A stretch of DNA of 9,678 bases from Candidatus Aminicenantota bacterium (GCA_011048485.1 DSDX01000391.1:1-9678); one strand, 5' to 3'; positions 1 through 7,321 are shown, counted from the first letter of the stretch. Notes: generated by a model not told the origin, from the sequence alone. Translations and numbers: made by a program.

Positions 1-1
1 C

Positions 2-589
2 GACCTCTTGCTCGTGTTCGTCTTCATGACCTTCATCCTGGCCGGCCGGGGCCGCCTGGCCAGGAAATTCGAGGAGGCCTTCCCGGCCGACCAGGCCTCG
101 GCCCTGAGCCGGGCGGTCGTGCGGATCGACTGCGAGGTCCAGCGGTATCTGGGCGTCAAGACCTTGAGCAACCTGCTCATCGGCGCCTGTGTCGCGGCCG
201 TCCTGGGTCTCTTCGGCGTCCGCTTCGCCGTCGTCTTCGGCGTCCTGGCCGTCATTTTCAATTATATCCCGACCCTCGGAGCCGCGATCGCCGTCGCCCT
301 GCCCACCCTGACGACCGTGTTCCTCGAGGCGGGCCTGACGTTCAAGGTCGCGCTCGTCTTGGTGCTGCTCACCGCGGTCCACTTGGCCCTGCAGCGCCTG
401 CTCGAAAGGCGTCTCATGGCCAAGGAGATCAGCCTGTCGCCGCTCCTGGTCCTGTTCTCGTTGTTCTTTTGGGCCTGGCTCTGGGGCATCCCGGGCATGA
501 TCCTGGCCTATCCTCTGCTGACGGCCGCCAGGATCATCTTCGACAACGTGCCGTCCCTGAAATCCCTCGGGGCGATGATGGACAGATGA
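2..589 (+). CDS. AI-2E family transporter, C-terminal part (5' end outside window)
   Basis: The frame is open to the window edge, so the true start lies upstream; about 195 C-terminal residues are visible. They contain several long hydrophobic stretches with the pattern of the AI-2E transporter family (PF01594). These are a helix pair around 180-330 with the FNYIPTLGA motif, a third hydrophobic helix near 340-395, a short charged segment (ERRLMAKEI), and a last helical hairpin ending in GIPGMILAYPLL. That Pro/Gly-rich hairpin followed by a short tail is typical of the family C-terminus. The protein would be an inner-membrane permease. Family members include quorum-signal exporters and Na+/Li+ antiporters, so the substrate cannot be told here. 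It converges on the phosphatase gene with 16 bp between the two stop codons. The family call is firm; the substrate is unknown. Confidence 0.88.
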   Translation, partial: DLLLVFVFMTFILAGRGRLARKFEEAFPADQASALSRAVVRIDCEVQRYLGVKTLSNLLIGACVAAVLGLFGVRFAVVFGVLAVIFNYIPTLGAAIAVALPTLTTVFLEAGLTFKVALVLVLLTAVHLALQRLLERRLMAKEISLSPLLVLFSLFFWAWLWGIPGMILAYPLLTAARIIFDNVPSLKSLGAMMDR

Positions 590-595
590 GGGGGT

Positions 596-627
596 CGCGG
601 CCGGATCAGGCCTCGAGCCCGGCCGCG
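596..627. terminator. Possible bidirectional hairpin between convergent genes
   Basis: A perfect 9-bp G+C-only inverted repeat (596-604 and 619-627) with a 14-nt loop lies at the junction of the convergent transporter and phosphatase genes. It overlaps the last codons of the phosphatase. No T-tract follows on either strand, so it is not a canonical intrinsic terminator. The position suits a shared transcription stop, but in DNA this GC-rich a 9-bp repeat can also arise by chance. Confidence 0.3.
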
Positions 628-1052
628 GCCAGGAACTGGTCCAGCCGCCGCTCGATCTTGAGCGCCGTCGCCTTGAAGGCCTGATAATCGGAGCCGAGGG
701 GGTCCTCGATGTCCCAGCCGTGCAGCTTGGCCTCCGGCGCGCCCCAGAACTCGCGGAGATGGTGGTAGATGGAGGCGTCCATGGAGATGATGGCGTCGAA
801 GTCCCGGAGGTCGAAAGCGCCCACGGGCCGGGCGATGTGCCCGGAGATGTCGATCTCGTAGACGAGCCGCATGACCAGCACGGCCTCCTCGGCGGCGGGG
901 CCGCCCGTCGCCCCGATCCCGGCGCTGGCGACCCGCGCGGCCGGTCCGAGGCGCAAGCGGGCGAGGGCCTCGGCCATGGGGCTGCGGCAGATGTTCCCGT
1001 AGCAGACGAAGAGCAGGCGACCGGGCCTTTGATCCAACGGCTTGCCCGTCAA
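606..1052 (-). CDS. Low-molecular-weight protein tyrosine phosphatase
   Basis: This is a cytoplasmic phosphatase of the LMW-PTP family (PF01451), which hydrolyses phosphotyrosine, and in some members phosphoarginine, through a cysteinyl-phosphate intermediate. From the chosen start it has 148 residues, close to the usual 150-160. The N-terminal P-loop has the CX5R signature CYGNICRS, with nucleophile Cys-17 and Arg-23. The general-acid loop reads EDPLGSD, with catalytic Asp-117 followed by Pro. The frame stays open well upstream inside the kinase gene, but those residues are kinase shadow. The best start is TTG at 1052-1050, which overlaps the kinase stop as TTGA and suggests translational coupling. 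A second TTG at 1037 is possible; neither has a strong Shine-Dalgarno. Co-transcription with a Ser/Thr kinase suggests a phospho-signalling pair. All catalytic residues are present, so it should be active. Confidence 0.92.
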   Translation of the reverse strand: MTGKPLDQRPGRLLFVCYGNICRSPMAEALARLRLGPAARVASAGIGATGGPAAEEAVLVMRLVYEIDISGHIARPVGAFDLRDFDAIISMDASIYHHLREFWGAPEAKLHGWDIEDPLGSDYQAFKATALKIERRLDQFLAAAGLEA

Positions 1053-3016
1053 GATCGTCCGGCCTGGGCGCTCTCGAGAGACACTTCTTTGGCTTTCTCG
1101 AAGAGGAAAGCGGCCAGGATGTACTGCTCCGCGGCCCGCGGGACGAGCCCTTCCCCGGCCATCCGGGCGGCGCTCTCCTGTTCCGTCACGGCCCGCTCGT
1201 AGAGCCAGGCCTGCTTGGACGGCGCGAGGGCGGCCTCGGCGGCCCCTCGGATCTCGGCCGTCAGCTCCCGCAGGGCCTCCAACCCCCGCTGCTCGTCGAC
1301 CGCCTTGGGGCTCAGCCGGTGGACCCGGATCAGGATGCCGCACAGGATCCGGGCCCCGGAAAAATCGTTGCCAGCGAACGCGTCCGAGGCGTCCTTCTCT
1401 TTCTCGAGCGCGATCCAGGTGAGGAGGTTCGGACGGCCCGTCCTTGACGCGCCGGCCATCTTGCCCTTCATCTCCTGGAGTTCTTGGAAGGCCTGCTCGG
1501 CCCGGTCCCGTTCGTTGACCTGGGCCAGGAGCTTCCGCATCTCGGATTCGCCCCGGTCGTAGCTCCGCCGGGAGGCTTCGATGTTCCCCGCCTCGCGCTC
1601 CTTGTTGGCCTGACGGATGCGGTCCTGGATGCTGTCGATGTAGCGCGAGAAGGCGGCCGCCTCTTTAGGATACTTCGCCTTGAGGTCGGTCAGGGCGCTC
1701 TCGATCTCCCGGGCGTCCTTCTCGCTCAAGAACTTGGAGGAGTCCTTGATGAGAGGGGTGAGGAACGAGAGAATGGCCGATTGGGAGGATCCCCCCGCGA
1801 GGCCCGTGATCGTCGGCTCCGCCGGCGGGGACGGCGGAGGGATCTCGGCCCCGCGCCGCGAGGCTTCGGCCGTCGGCCGGACCCGCGAGAGCGCCCGGCC
1901 CGTGTCGGCCCGGTCGGCGAGCTGAATAATGACGAAGACGGCCGCGGCGAAGGCGAGGAACAAAGGCAGTCCGGGCCAGAGCATCTTCTTGAGGCGGAAC
2001 TTGACCGTGATCTCGCGGTCGGTCACGGGCCTGGCCCGGACCGTGGCCTGGCCGGTCACCGGCAGGGCCCGCTCGACCGCGCTCAGGTCCTCGAGGACGT
2101 CCGCCGCGGACGCATAGCGATCCTCCCTTTTCTTGGCCAGGCACTTCAGGACGATCCGGCTCAGGCCGGCCGAGATCTGGGCGTTGATGTCGTGGGGATC
2201 GGCCGGGGGCTCGCTCCTGTGCTTGAGCACGATGCTGAGGGGCGTCTCGCCCTCGAAGGGGACACGGCCGGTGACCATCTCGAAGAGGATGGCCCCCAGG
2301 GCGTAGATGTCGACGCGATGGTCGATGTCGCGGCCCTCGGCCTGCTCGGGCGCCATGTACTCCGGCGTCCCGATGATGACGCCGGTGCCGGTGGCGCCGC
2401 GGGTGTGGAGCGAGCGGGCGATGCCGAAGTCCATGATCTTGGCGTTCCCGTCCCTGTCGATCATGATGTTCTGGGGCTTGAGGTCGCGATGGACGACCCC
2501 GATGCGGTGCGCCTCGGCCAGGCCCTCGGCGATCTGCTTGGCCAGACCGACGGCCTTGGCCTCGTTGAGGTGGCCCGAACGGCGGATGAAGCTCTTGAGG
2601 TCCTCGCCGGGGACGTATTCCATCGAGATATAGATGCTCAGCCATTCCTCGCCGAGATCGTACATCCGGCAGACGTGCCGGTGGGAGACCTGGCGGGCCA
2701 GCTTGATCTCGTTGCGGAAGCGCTCGATGACCTCGAGGTCCGAGGCGATCTCGGGCTTGAGGAGCTTCAGAGCCACGACCTCGCGGATCTTGCTGTCATA
2801 GGCTTTGTAGACGGTGCCCATGCCGCCTTGGCCGATCGCCTCGATGATCTCGAAACGGCGGGCGAAGGTCGTGCCGCGCTGGAGGCCTTTCGACGGGGTT
2901 TGAAGCGTGACCGTTCCCGAGGCCGTGGTGTCGCCGGAGGCCGGCAGCTCCCGGCCGCACCGGCCGCAGAAGCGGGTCCCCTCAGGGTTCTCGTTCTGGC
3001 AGTGGGGGCATTTCAT
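1049..3016 (-). CDS. Zinc-ribbon Ser/Thr protein kinase with one membrane segment and helical C-terminal region
   Basis: This is a Hanks-type (PknB-like) kinase of 655 residues. Residues 3-20 form a zinc ribbon with two CxxC knuckles (Cys-3/6 and Cys-17/20). The kinase domain spans about 55-318: a glycine-rich loop GQGGMG (62-67), ATP-binding Lys-84 in VALK, catalytic HRDLKPQN (Asp-178, Asn-183), DFG at 196-198 and APE at 222-224. HRD makes it an RD kinase, probably regulated by Thr/Ser phosphorylation in the 198-222 loop. A single hydrophobic segment (about 345-366) should span the membrane, followed by a Pro-rich linker and a helical, charged region (about 410-655) with no PASTA repeats and no sensor family I recognise. 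With the kinase inside, that region would be extracytoplasmic. The ATG at 3016 starts directly at the zinc ribbon. The downstream phosphatase overlaps its stop codon. The kinase call is very secure; its signal and targets are unknown. Confidence 0.95.
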   Translation of the reverse strand: MKCPHCQNENPEGTRFCGRCGRELPASGDTTASGTVTLQTPSKGLQRGTTFARRFEIIEAIGQGGMGTVYKAYDSKIREVVALKLLKPEIASDLEVIERFRNEIKLARQVSHRHVCRMYDLGEEWLSIYISMEYVPGEDLKSFIRRSGHLNEAKAVGLAKQIAEGLAEAHRIGVVHRDLKPQNIMIDRDGNAKIMDFGIARSLHTRGATGTGVIIGTPEYMAPEQAEGRDIDHRVDIYALGAILFEMVTGRVPFEGETPLSIVLKHRSEPPADPHDINAQISAGLSRIVLKCLAKKREDRYASAADVLEDLSAVERALPVTGQATVRARPVTDREITVKFRLKKMLWPGLPLFLAFAAAVFVIIQLADRADTGRALSRVRPTAEASRRGAEIPPPSPPAEPTITGLAGGSSQSAILSFLTPLIKDSSKFLSEKDAREIESALTDLKAKYPKEAAAFSRYIDSIQDRIRQANKEREAGNIEASRRSYDRGESEMRKLLAQVNERDRAEQAFQELQEMKGKMAGASRTGRPNLLTWIALEKEKDASDAFAGNDFSGARILCGILIRVHRLSPKAVDEQRGLEALRELTAEIRGAAEAALAPSKQAWLYERAVTEQESAARMAGEGLVPRAAEQYILAAFLFEKAKEVSLESAQAGRS

Positions 3017-3061
3017 AGGGCCGTATCCGTTCGTTATCCCAAAGCGGCTTTATTCGGATGG

Positions 3062-3070
3062 ATTATATCA
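3062..3070 (-). promoter_or_regulatory. Extended -10 promoter for the kinase-phosphatase unit
   Basis: On the minus strand this reads TGATATAAT, a perfect -10 hexamer (TATAAT, 3067-3062) with the TGn extension. Nothing resembling TTGACA lies 16-18 nt upstream, which fits an extended -10 promoter. Transcription would start near 3055, giving a leader of roughly 38 nt before the kinase ATG. This implies that the kinase is not simply read through from the beta-galactosidase gene. It is one of the few AT-rich patches in the window, which strengthens the call. Confidence 0.6.
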
Positions 3071-3115
3071 CACCCATAAGGAAATACGCCCGGCGGGCCG
3101 GTTTGGTTTCCTGTC

Positions 3116-3164
3116 CCGGCCCCACCCCGTCCGGCCCTCTCCGGTCCGGCCCCTTGGCGGCCGG
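3116..3164. repeat. Degenerate 15-bp-period GC-rich tandem repeat
   Basis: The heptamer CCGGCCC starts at 3116, 3131 and 3146, exactly 15 bp apart, with CCGG again at 3161. The eight bases between copies differ. The array begins 8 bp after the beta-galactosidase stop on the minus strand. There, CCGGCC (3164-3159) can pair with GGCCGG (3151-3146) as a 6-bp hairpin, which might act as a transcript end or 3' stabiliser. No T-tract is present. Only three full units are seen. Confidence 0.4.
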
Positions 3165-3172
3165 ATGGGCGG

Positions 3173-6100
3173 TCAGGACGGCGGGGCATCGCCGGGCCCC
3201 AACGGCCTCAGGATCAGCGTGAAGCTGATGTCCTTGGCCGGGAGGGTGTAGGCGGGGTGGACCAAGGCCCCCCACGAGTCGTCGCCGCCGACGCCCATCT
3301 GGGCCGCGTCCAGGGTCAGGCAGACGAACCCGCGCTCCGGGACCTCGGGCGGGTGCTTGGCGCCGCGCCGTTCCAAGGTCAGGTCCTCTGGCCAATACGG
3401 ATGGGCCGAGAACTCGAAGACGGGGTCGCCGGAGACGAGCAGGCCGCGGCCCTCGCCGTCCCGGACGGCCATCCAGCGCGTGTCGGTCCGGTTGCCGTAT
3501 TCCTGCGGGCTGACGTAGGGGAAAGGCTCGTCGGCCGTCATGTCGTAGAGACCGACGAACGCCGCCGTCTTCCGGTCGCCGTAGCTTTCGAAGGGGCCGC
3601 GGCCGAACCAACGGATCCGGTCGCAGGCGCGGGGGACGGCCATCTTCAGCCCGAAGCGGGGGAGCTCGGGGAGCTTGGCGCCGGGCCTGAGGGTCAGCGT
3701 CGAGCGAAGGACGATCCGGCCGTCGCCGGCGATCGTGTATTCGAGGGTCTGCGTCTGGCCGCCAGCGATCGAGTAGACGACGGCCACCGTGGCCTCCCCG
3801 GGATCCGACTGGCGGATCTCGAGGGATCGAAGTTCCCTGTGGAGGCTGGCCCGGCGCCAGAGGGCCAGCCGGCGGGGCATCTGGTTGCCGAAGTCGTTGT
3901 CCGTCGGCGCGCGCCAGAAGTTCGGCTCGACGCCCGAGGCGATCAGCTCGCGCCCTTCGTGGACGAACGAGTCGAGCGAACCCGTCAGGCGGTCGAAACG
4001 GACGGAGAAATCGTCGCCGGCGACGCGGATGAACCGGGGCCCCGCCTCGACCGCGAGCGTTCGAGGCGCCGACTCGGGCCCCGGGGCCGTTCCGGCGCCC
4101 TGGGCCGGGGGGGGAGACAGAGCGATCTGCTCCGAGGCGACGACGTGCCCGGCGGGCAGGCCCGGCCAGGCCTCCCGGGTCCGGAGCGACAGGTTGAGGA
4201 AGTATTCGACGCCCGGCTCCGGCTGGAACTCCGGCAGCGGGATCCGGACGACGACCGACACGGCCGGGCCCGCGTTCGGGCGCTCGAGCGTCCCCGTCGC
4301 CAGGGCCTTCCCGCCGGCCGTGAGCTCCCAGAGGAGATCGAAGCGTTCGAGAGAGATGAAGTCGTAGCGGTTCCTGATCTCGATCTCTCCCGAGCCCGGG
4401 GCGAGGGGGGCGAAGTCGACGTATTGGTAGACCTTCTTGACCTCGTCGAGCGCCGGGTGAGGCGTTCGGTCGGGGGCGACCAGGCCGTTGCAGCAGAAGT
4501 TCGCGTCGGAGGGGACGTCGGCCGGGCCGTAGTCGCCGCCGAAGGCCCAGTAAGGCTCTCCTCTCTCGTTCTCGGCCGCGAAGCCCTGGTCGACCCAGTC
4601 CCAGATGAAGCCGCCCTGGAGCTGGGGGTGGGACTCAATCGCGTCCCAGTAGTCCTGAAGATTGCCGGTCGAGTTGCCCATGGAGTGGGCGTACTCGCAC
4701 TGGATGAGCGGGCGGTTGGGGGTCTTGGCCACGGTCGCGAGCATCTCCTCGATCGAGGCGTACATCGGGCAGACGATGTCGGTGTGCTCCTCGAGGCCGG
4801 CCCGCTCGTACTGGACGGGCCTCGACGGATCGCGTCCCTTGATCCAGCGGTAGGCCTCCTCGAAGTTGACGCCGTCGCCGCCCTCGTTGCCGAGGGACCA
4901 GATGATGACCGAGGGGTGGTTCTTGTCGCGTTCGACCATCCGCCTAACGCGGTCGAGGTGGGCCGGACCCCAGGCCGGGTCCTTGGCCAGGCTGGCCGGG
5001 CCGTAGCCCATGCCGTGGGACTCGATATTGGCCTCGTCGACGAGGTAGAGGCCGTACTCGTCGCAAAGCTCGTACCAGCGGGGATCGTCGGGGTAATGGC
5101 AGGTCCGGACGGCGTTGATGTTCGACCGTTTCATGAGCTCGATGTCGAGGCGCATGGAGTCCTCGGAGATGACGTGCCCCGTGACCGGATCGTGCTCGTG
5201 GCGGTTGACCCCCTTGAGGCGCACGGCGGCTCCATTGACGAGAAGCTGCCCGTTCTTGACCTCGGAGGTCCGGAAGCCGGTCCTGGCGGTCACGGCCTCG
5301 AGGACCTTGCCGCCCGGGTCCCTGAGCTCGAGGACGAGCCGGTAGAGGGCGGGCGTCTCGGCGCTCCATCTCTCGACCTTGGGCACGGTCGCTTCGAACG
5401 AGGCGATCGTCCGGCCGTCCTCGAGAACGGCGGCGGCACGCCTCGCGCTCGCGGCCCTCTTGCCGGCCGGGTCGAGGAGCGTCATCGAGACGATGTGAGC
5501 GGAGGACGCGGCCGCGGCCTCGCCGCCGAGCTCGACGGTGACGGCCAGCTTGCCGTCGCGGTAGAGGGCATCGAGGCCGGCCCGGGCCTCGAAGTCGCGG
5601 ATGCGGACCGGGGGCGCGGCGTAGAGGCAGACGTCGCGCTCGATCCCGGCCAGCCGCCAGAAATCCTGGCACTCGAGATAGGAGCCGTCCGACCAGCGAT
5701 AGACCTCGACGGCCAGAACGTTCTCCCCGGGCCGGAGGAATCGGGTGATGTTCCATTCGGCCGGCGTCTTGGAGCCTTTGCTGAAGCCGGCCTTCATGCC
5801 GTTGACCCAGACATAGAAGAAGGACTTGACCGCGCCGAAGTGGAGGTAGACATCCAAGCCTTCCCAGGCCTCGGGGACGGCGAAGGCCCTGCGGTAGGAG
5901 CCGACCGGATTGCGATCGTGAGGCACGAAAGGCGGCTCGGGATTGGGCGCGAACTCGTAGGCCGAATTGACGTAGATGGGGATATCGTAGCCGTGGAACA
6001 TCCAGTTCGAAGGGACCGGGATCTCGTCCCAGCCCTCCACGTCGACCGCCGGGTCCCAGAAGTCAAGGGGCCGGGCCGCCGGACTCGGCGACCAGCGGAA

Positions 6101-6319
6101 TTTCCAGTCGCCGTTGAGGGACAGAAAGCGGGGCGACTCCTTGGGGGAGAGGCCGAGCGCCGAGGCTGCGTCGGGGAACGGCACGAAGGCCGCCCGCGGG
6201 GGCTCCGTGCCGGCGTGGAGCAGGGCCGGGTTCTCCCAGTCCTCGGGGCCGGTCGCTGAGGGGGCCGTCGCGAGGACCAGGAGGCCGAGCGATAGGAGGA
6301 TGGCGGCGGTCGTTCTCAT
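3173..6319 (-). CDS. Secreted GH2 beta-galactosidase, LacZ-type architecture
   Basis: A 1048-residue glycoside hydrolase of family 2, which removes terminal beta-galactose with retention. It aligns by eye along nearly the whole E. coli LacZ (1024 residues): sugar-binding domain (about 65-235), Ig-like domain (about 236-350), TIM barrel (about 352-640), and the C-terminal Bgal_small domain (about 765-1040). Visible active-site residues are acid/base Glu-479 in GNEGG, nucleophile Glu-542 in CEYAHSMGN, Mg-site Glu-433 and His-435 in NIESHGM, His-374, His-408, His-545, Trp-573, and Na-site Asp-219, Phe-608 and Asn-611. The LacZ Trp-999 position is Cys-1000. The N-terminus has a cleavable signal peptide (MR followed by a hydrophobic run, then ATAPSATG) and no lipobox, so the enzyme should be periplasmic or secreted. 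It lies 20 bp after the nucleotidyltransferase. The family is certain; the natural substrate (galactan, glycoprotein glycan or other) is not known. Confidence 0.95.
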   Translation of the reverse strand: MRTTAAILLSLGLLVLATAPSATGPEDWENPALLHAGTEPPRAAFVPFPDAASALGLSPKESPRFLSLNGDWKFRWSPSPAARPLDFWDPAVDVEGWDEIPVPSNWMFHGYDIPIYVNSAYEFAPNPEPPFVPHDRNPVGSYRRAFAVPEAWEGLDVYLHFGAVKSFFYVWVNGMKAGFSKGSKTPAEWNITRFLRPGENVLAVEVYRWSDGSYLECQDFWRLAGIERDVCLYAAPPVRIRDFEARAGLDALYRDGKLAVTVELGGEAAAASSAHIVSMTLLDPAGKRAASARRAAAVLEDGRTIASFEATVPKVERWSAETPALYRLVLELRDPGGKVLEAVTARTGFRTSEVKNGQLLVNGAAVRLKGVNRHEHDPVTGHVISEDSMRLDIELMKRSNINAVRTCHYPDDPRWYELCDEYGLYLVDEANIESHGMGYGPASLAKDPAWGPAHLDRVRRMVERDKNHPSVIIWSLGNEGGDGVNFEEAYRWIKGRDPSRPVQYERAGLEEHTDIVCPMYASIEEMLATVAKTPNRPLIQCEYAHSMGNSTGNLQDYWDAIESHPQLQGGFIWDWVDQGFAAENERGEPYWAFGGDYGPADVPSDANFCCNGLVAPDRTPHPALDEVKKVYQYVDFAPLAPGSGEIEIRNRYDFISLERFDLLWELTAGGKALATGTLERPNAGPAVSVVVRIPLPEFQPEPGVEYFLNLSLRTREAWPGLPAGHVVASEQIALSPPPAQGAGTAPGPESAPRTLAVEAGPRFIRVAGDDFSVRFDRLTGSLDSFVHEGRELIASGVEPNFWRAPTDNDFGNQMPRRLALWRRASLHRELRSLEIRQSDPGEATVAVVYSIAGGQTQTLEYTIAGDGRIVLRSTLTLRPGAKLPELPRFGLKMAVPRACDRIRWFGRGPFESYGDRKTAAFVGLYDMTADEPFPYVSPQEYGNRTDTRWMAVRDGEGRGLLVSGDPVFEFSAHPYWPEDLTLERRGAKHPPEVPERGFVCLTLDAAQMGVGGDDSWGALVHPAYTLPAKDISFTLILRPLGPGDAPPS

Positions 6320-6324
6320 GGTCG

Positions 6325-6331
6325 TTCCTTT
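6325..6331 (-). promoter_or_regulatory. Ribosome binding site of the beta-galactosidase gene
   Basis: The minus strand reads AAAGGAA with five bases before the ATG at 6319. This strong Shine-Dalgarno fixes the start that carries the signal peptide. It lies within the 20-bp gap after the nucleotidyltransferase stop, so the second gene can be initiated on its own within the shared transcript. Confidence 0.8.
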
Positions 6332-6339
6332 CGCCCCGC

Positions 6340-7260
6340 TCAGCCGCGGGGCCAGAGCTCGCGCGGGTAGAGGCCCGCTTCGACGAGTTCGAGAATGGCC
6401 GCCCGGAACAGGGGCCGATCCTGCGGATAGGTCACCCCGAACCAGCGCTCCCGCGTCGGCAGGATCCTGACCCGGGCCCGGCCTTCCGCGATGAGCTCGC
6501 CGACGGCCTCGGGGATGAGGAACTCCGCCTTGAGGATGTCGGCGGCGTTCCGGCGCAGGAACTCGGGGAAGAGGCGCTCGAGCTCGATGAACAGGTCCGG
6601 GGGAAAGCCCCAGAAGTTCATGGACGTCCAGCTGGCCGGATCGAGCGGTTCCCAGTCGACGCCGTTTGGCGTGTGCTTGATGCCGTCCGGGAAGCGCTTG
6701 ATCTTCAGCAGCTCGCGGATGCCGACAAGAGTGCCGTCGGCCGCGGCCTTACAGACGCCCCGGGCGACCGTGCCGTGCTCGGACAGGGTGTTCTCGAGCC
6801 GGTACCCGACCATGGCGTACTCCGCCTTCCCTTCGCTGAGGCCCGCGCCGAGATGGCCGGCCATGGCCTCGAAGGCGGTCCGGCCGTAATAGTCGTCGGC
6901 GTTGATGGCCAGGAACGGCGTCCGGACCTCGTCCCTACAGGCCAGGAGGGCCTGGGCTGTCCCCCAGGGCTTGGTCCGCCCCTCGGGGACCGTGAATCCG
7001 GGCGGGAGCTGCTCGAGCGACTGGAGGACATAGGCCGTGTCCGCCGCGCCCTCGATGCGCCGGCCGATCCTGTCCCGGAAGGCCGCCTCGATGTCCTCGC
7101 GGATGATGAAGACGACCCGGTCGAAGCCGGACCGGAGGGCGTCGTACACCGAGTAGTCGAGCACGACCTCGCCGCTCGGCCCGACGGGGTCGATCTGCTT
7201 CAGACCGCCGTATCGGCTGCCGATGCCGGCCGCCATCACGACCAAGGTCAGGGACGCCAT
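6340..7260 (-). CDS. Sugar-1-phosphate-type nucleotidyltransferase
   Basis: A 306-residue cytoplasmic enzyme of the NTP_transferase superfamily (GT-A-like Rossmann fold), which would join a nucleoside triphosphate and a sugar-1-phosphate to give a nucleotide sugar and pyrophosphate. The N-terminal signature AAGIGSRYGGLKQ (10-22) holds the GxGxR phosphate loop and Lys-21. PWGTAQAL (98-105) matches the base-binding segment, and NADDYY (120-125) supplies the metal-binding Asp-122. Sugar-site candidates follow in SMNFWGFPPDLF. There is no left-handed beta-helix acyltransferase tail, so it is a stand-alone transferase and not GlmU-like. The start at 7260 is preferred over the in-frame ATG at 7293 because it has a strong Shine-Dalgarno (GAGGAG, 7272-7267, six bases away), it begins right at the fold, and the upstream ATG overlaps the predicted -10 box. 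It is the first gene of a unit with the secreted galactosidase. The sugar and nucleotide specificity cannot be read. Confidence 0.85.
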   Translation of the reverse strand: MASLTLVVMAAGIGSRYGGLKQIDPVGPSGEVVLDYSVYDALRSGFDRVVFIIREDIEAAFRDRIGRRIEGAADTAYVLQSLEQLPPGFTVPEGRTKPWGTAQALLACRDEVRTPFLAINADDYYGRTAFEAMAGHLGAGLSEGKAEYAMVGYRLENTLSEHGTVARGVCKAAADGTLVGIRELLKIKRFPDGIKHTPNGVDWEPLDPASWTSMNFWGFPPDLFIELERLFPEFLRRNAADILKAEFLIPEAVGELIAEGRARVRILPTRERWFGVTYPQDRPLFRAAILELVEAGLYPRELWPRG

Positions 7261-7266
7261 GGGGAG

Positions 7267-7272
7267 CTCCTC
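7267..7272 (-). promoter_or_regulatory. Ribosome binding site deciding the nucleotidyltransferase start
   Basis: The minus strand reads GAGGAG, six bases before the ATG at 7260. The upstream ATG at 7293 has only a distant GAGG about 11 bases away, so this site supports the shorter protein. Confidence 0.7.
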
Positions 7273-7291
7273 TCCGTCCAAGGTTTCCTTC

Positions 7292-7321
7292 ATAATAATA
7301 GAATCCTCGGGGCTTGGTCAA
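7292..7321 (-). promoter_or_regulatory. Sigma70-type promoter of the nucleotidyltransferase-galactosidase unit
   Basis: On the minus strand there is a -35 box TTGACC (7321-7316, five of six to consensus), an 18-bp spacer, and a -10 box TATTAT (7297-7292, five of six). Transcription would begin near 7285, leaving about 25 nt of leader that contains the GAGGAG ribosome site. The -35 box lies inside one arm of an inverted repeat (7316-7353), which could be an operator. A second TATTAT in register at a 15-bp spacing is less likely. Confidence 0.6.

Noticed and set aside
1053..1343. N-terminal extension of the phosphatase frame into the kinase gene
   Set aside because: The extra residues are Gly/Arg/Pro-rich shadow of kinase coding sequence, and the LMW-PTP fold starts just before the CX5R loop.
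1484..3079. Long open frame (531 codons) opposite the kinase
   Set aside because: Same antisense codon-bias effect; the kinase frame carries all Hanks motifs and this one has none.
3257..6259. Very long open frame (1000 codons) opposite the beta-galactosidase
   Set aside because: It is antisense to a gene with full catalytic motifs. The translation is low-complexity and rich in Asp, Gly, Arg and Val, as expected from codon bias in GC-rich DNA, and it matches no family.
7261..7293. Longer nucleotidyltransferase starting at the ATG at 7293
   Set aside because: That ATG overlaps the predicted -10 box and has a poor ribosome site, and the added 11 residues precede the conserved fold.
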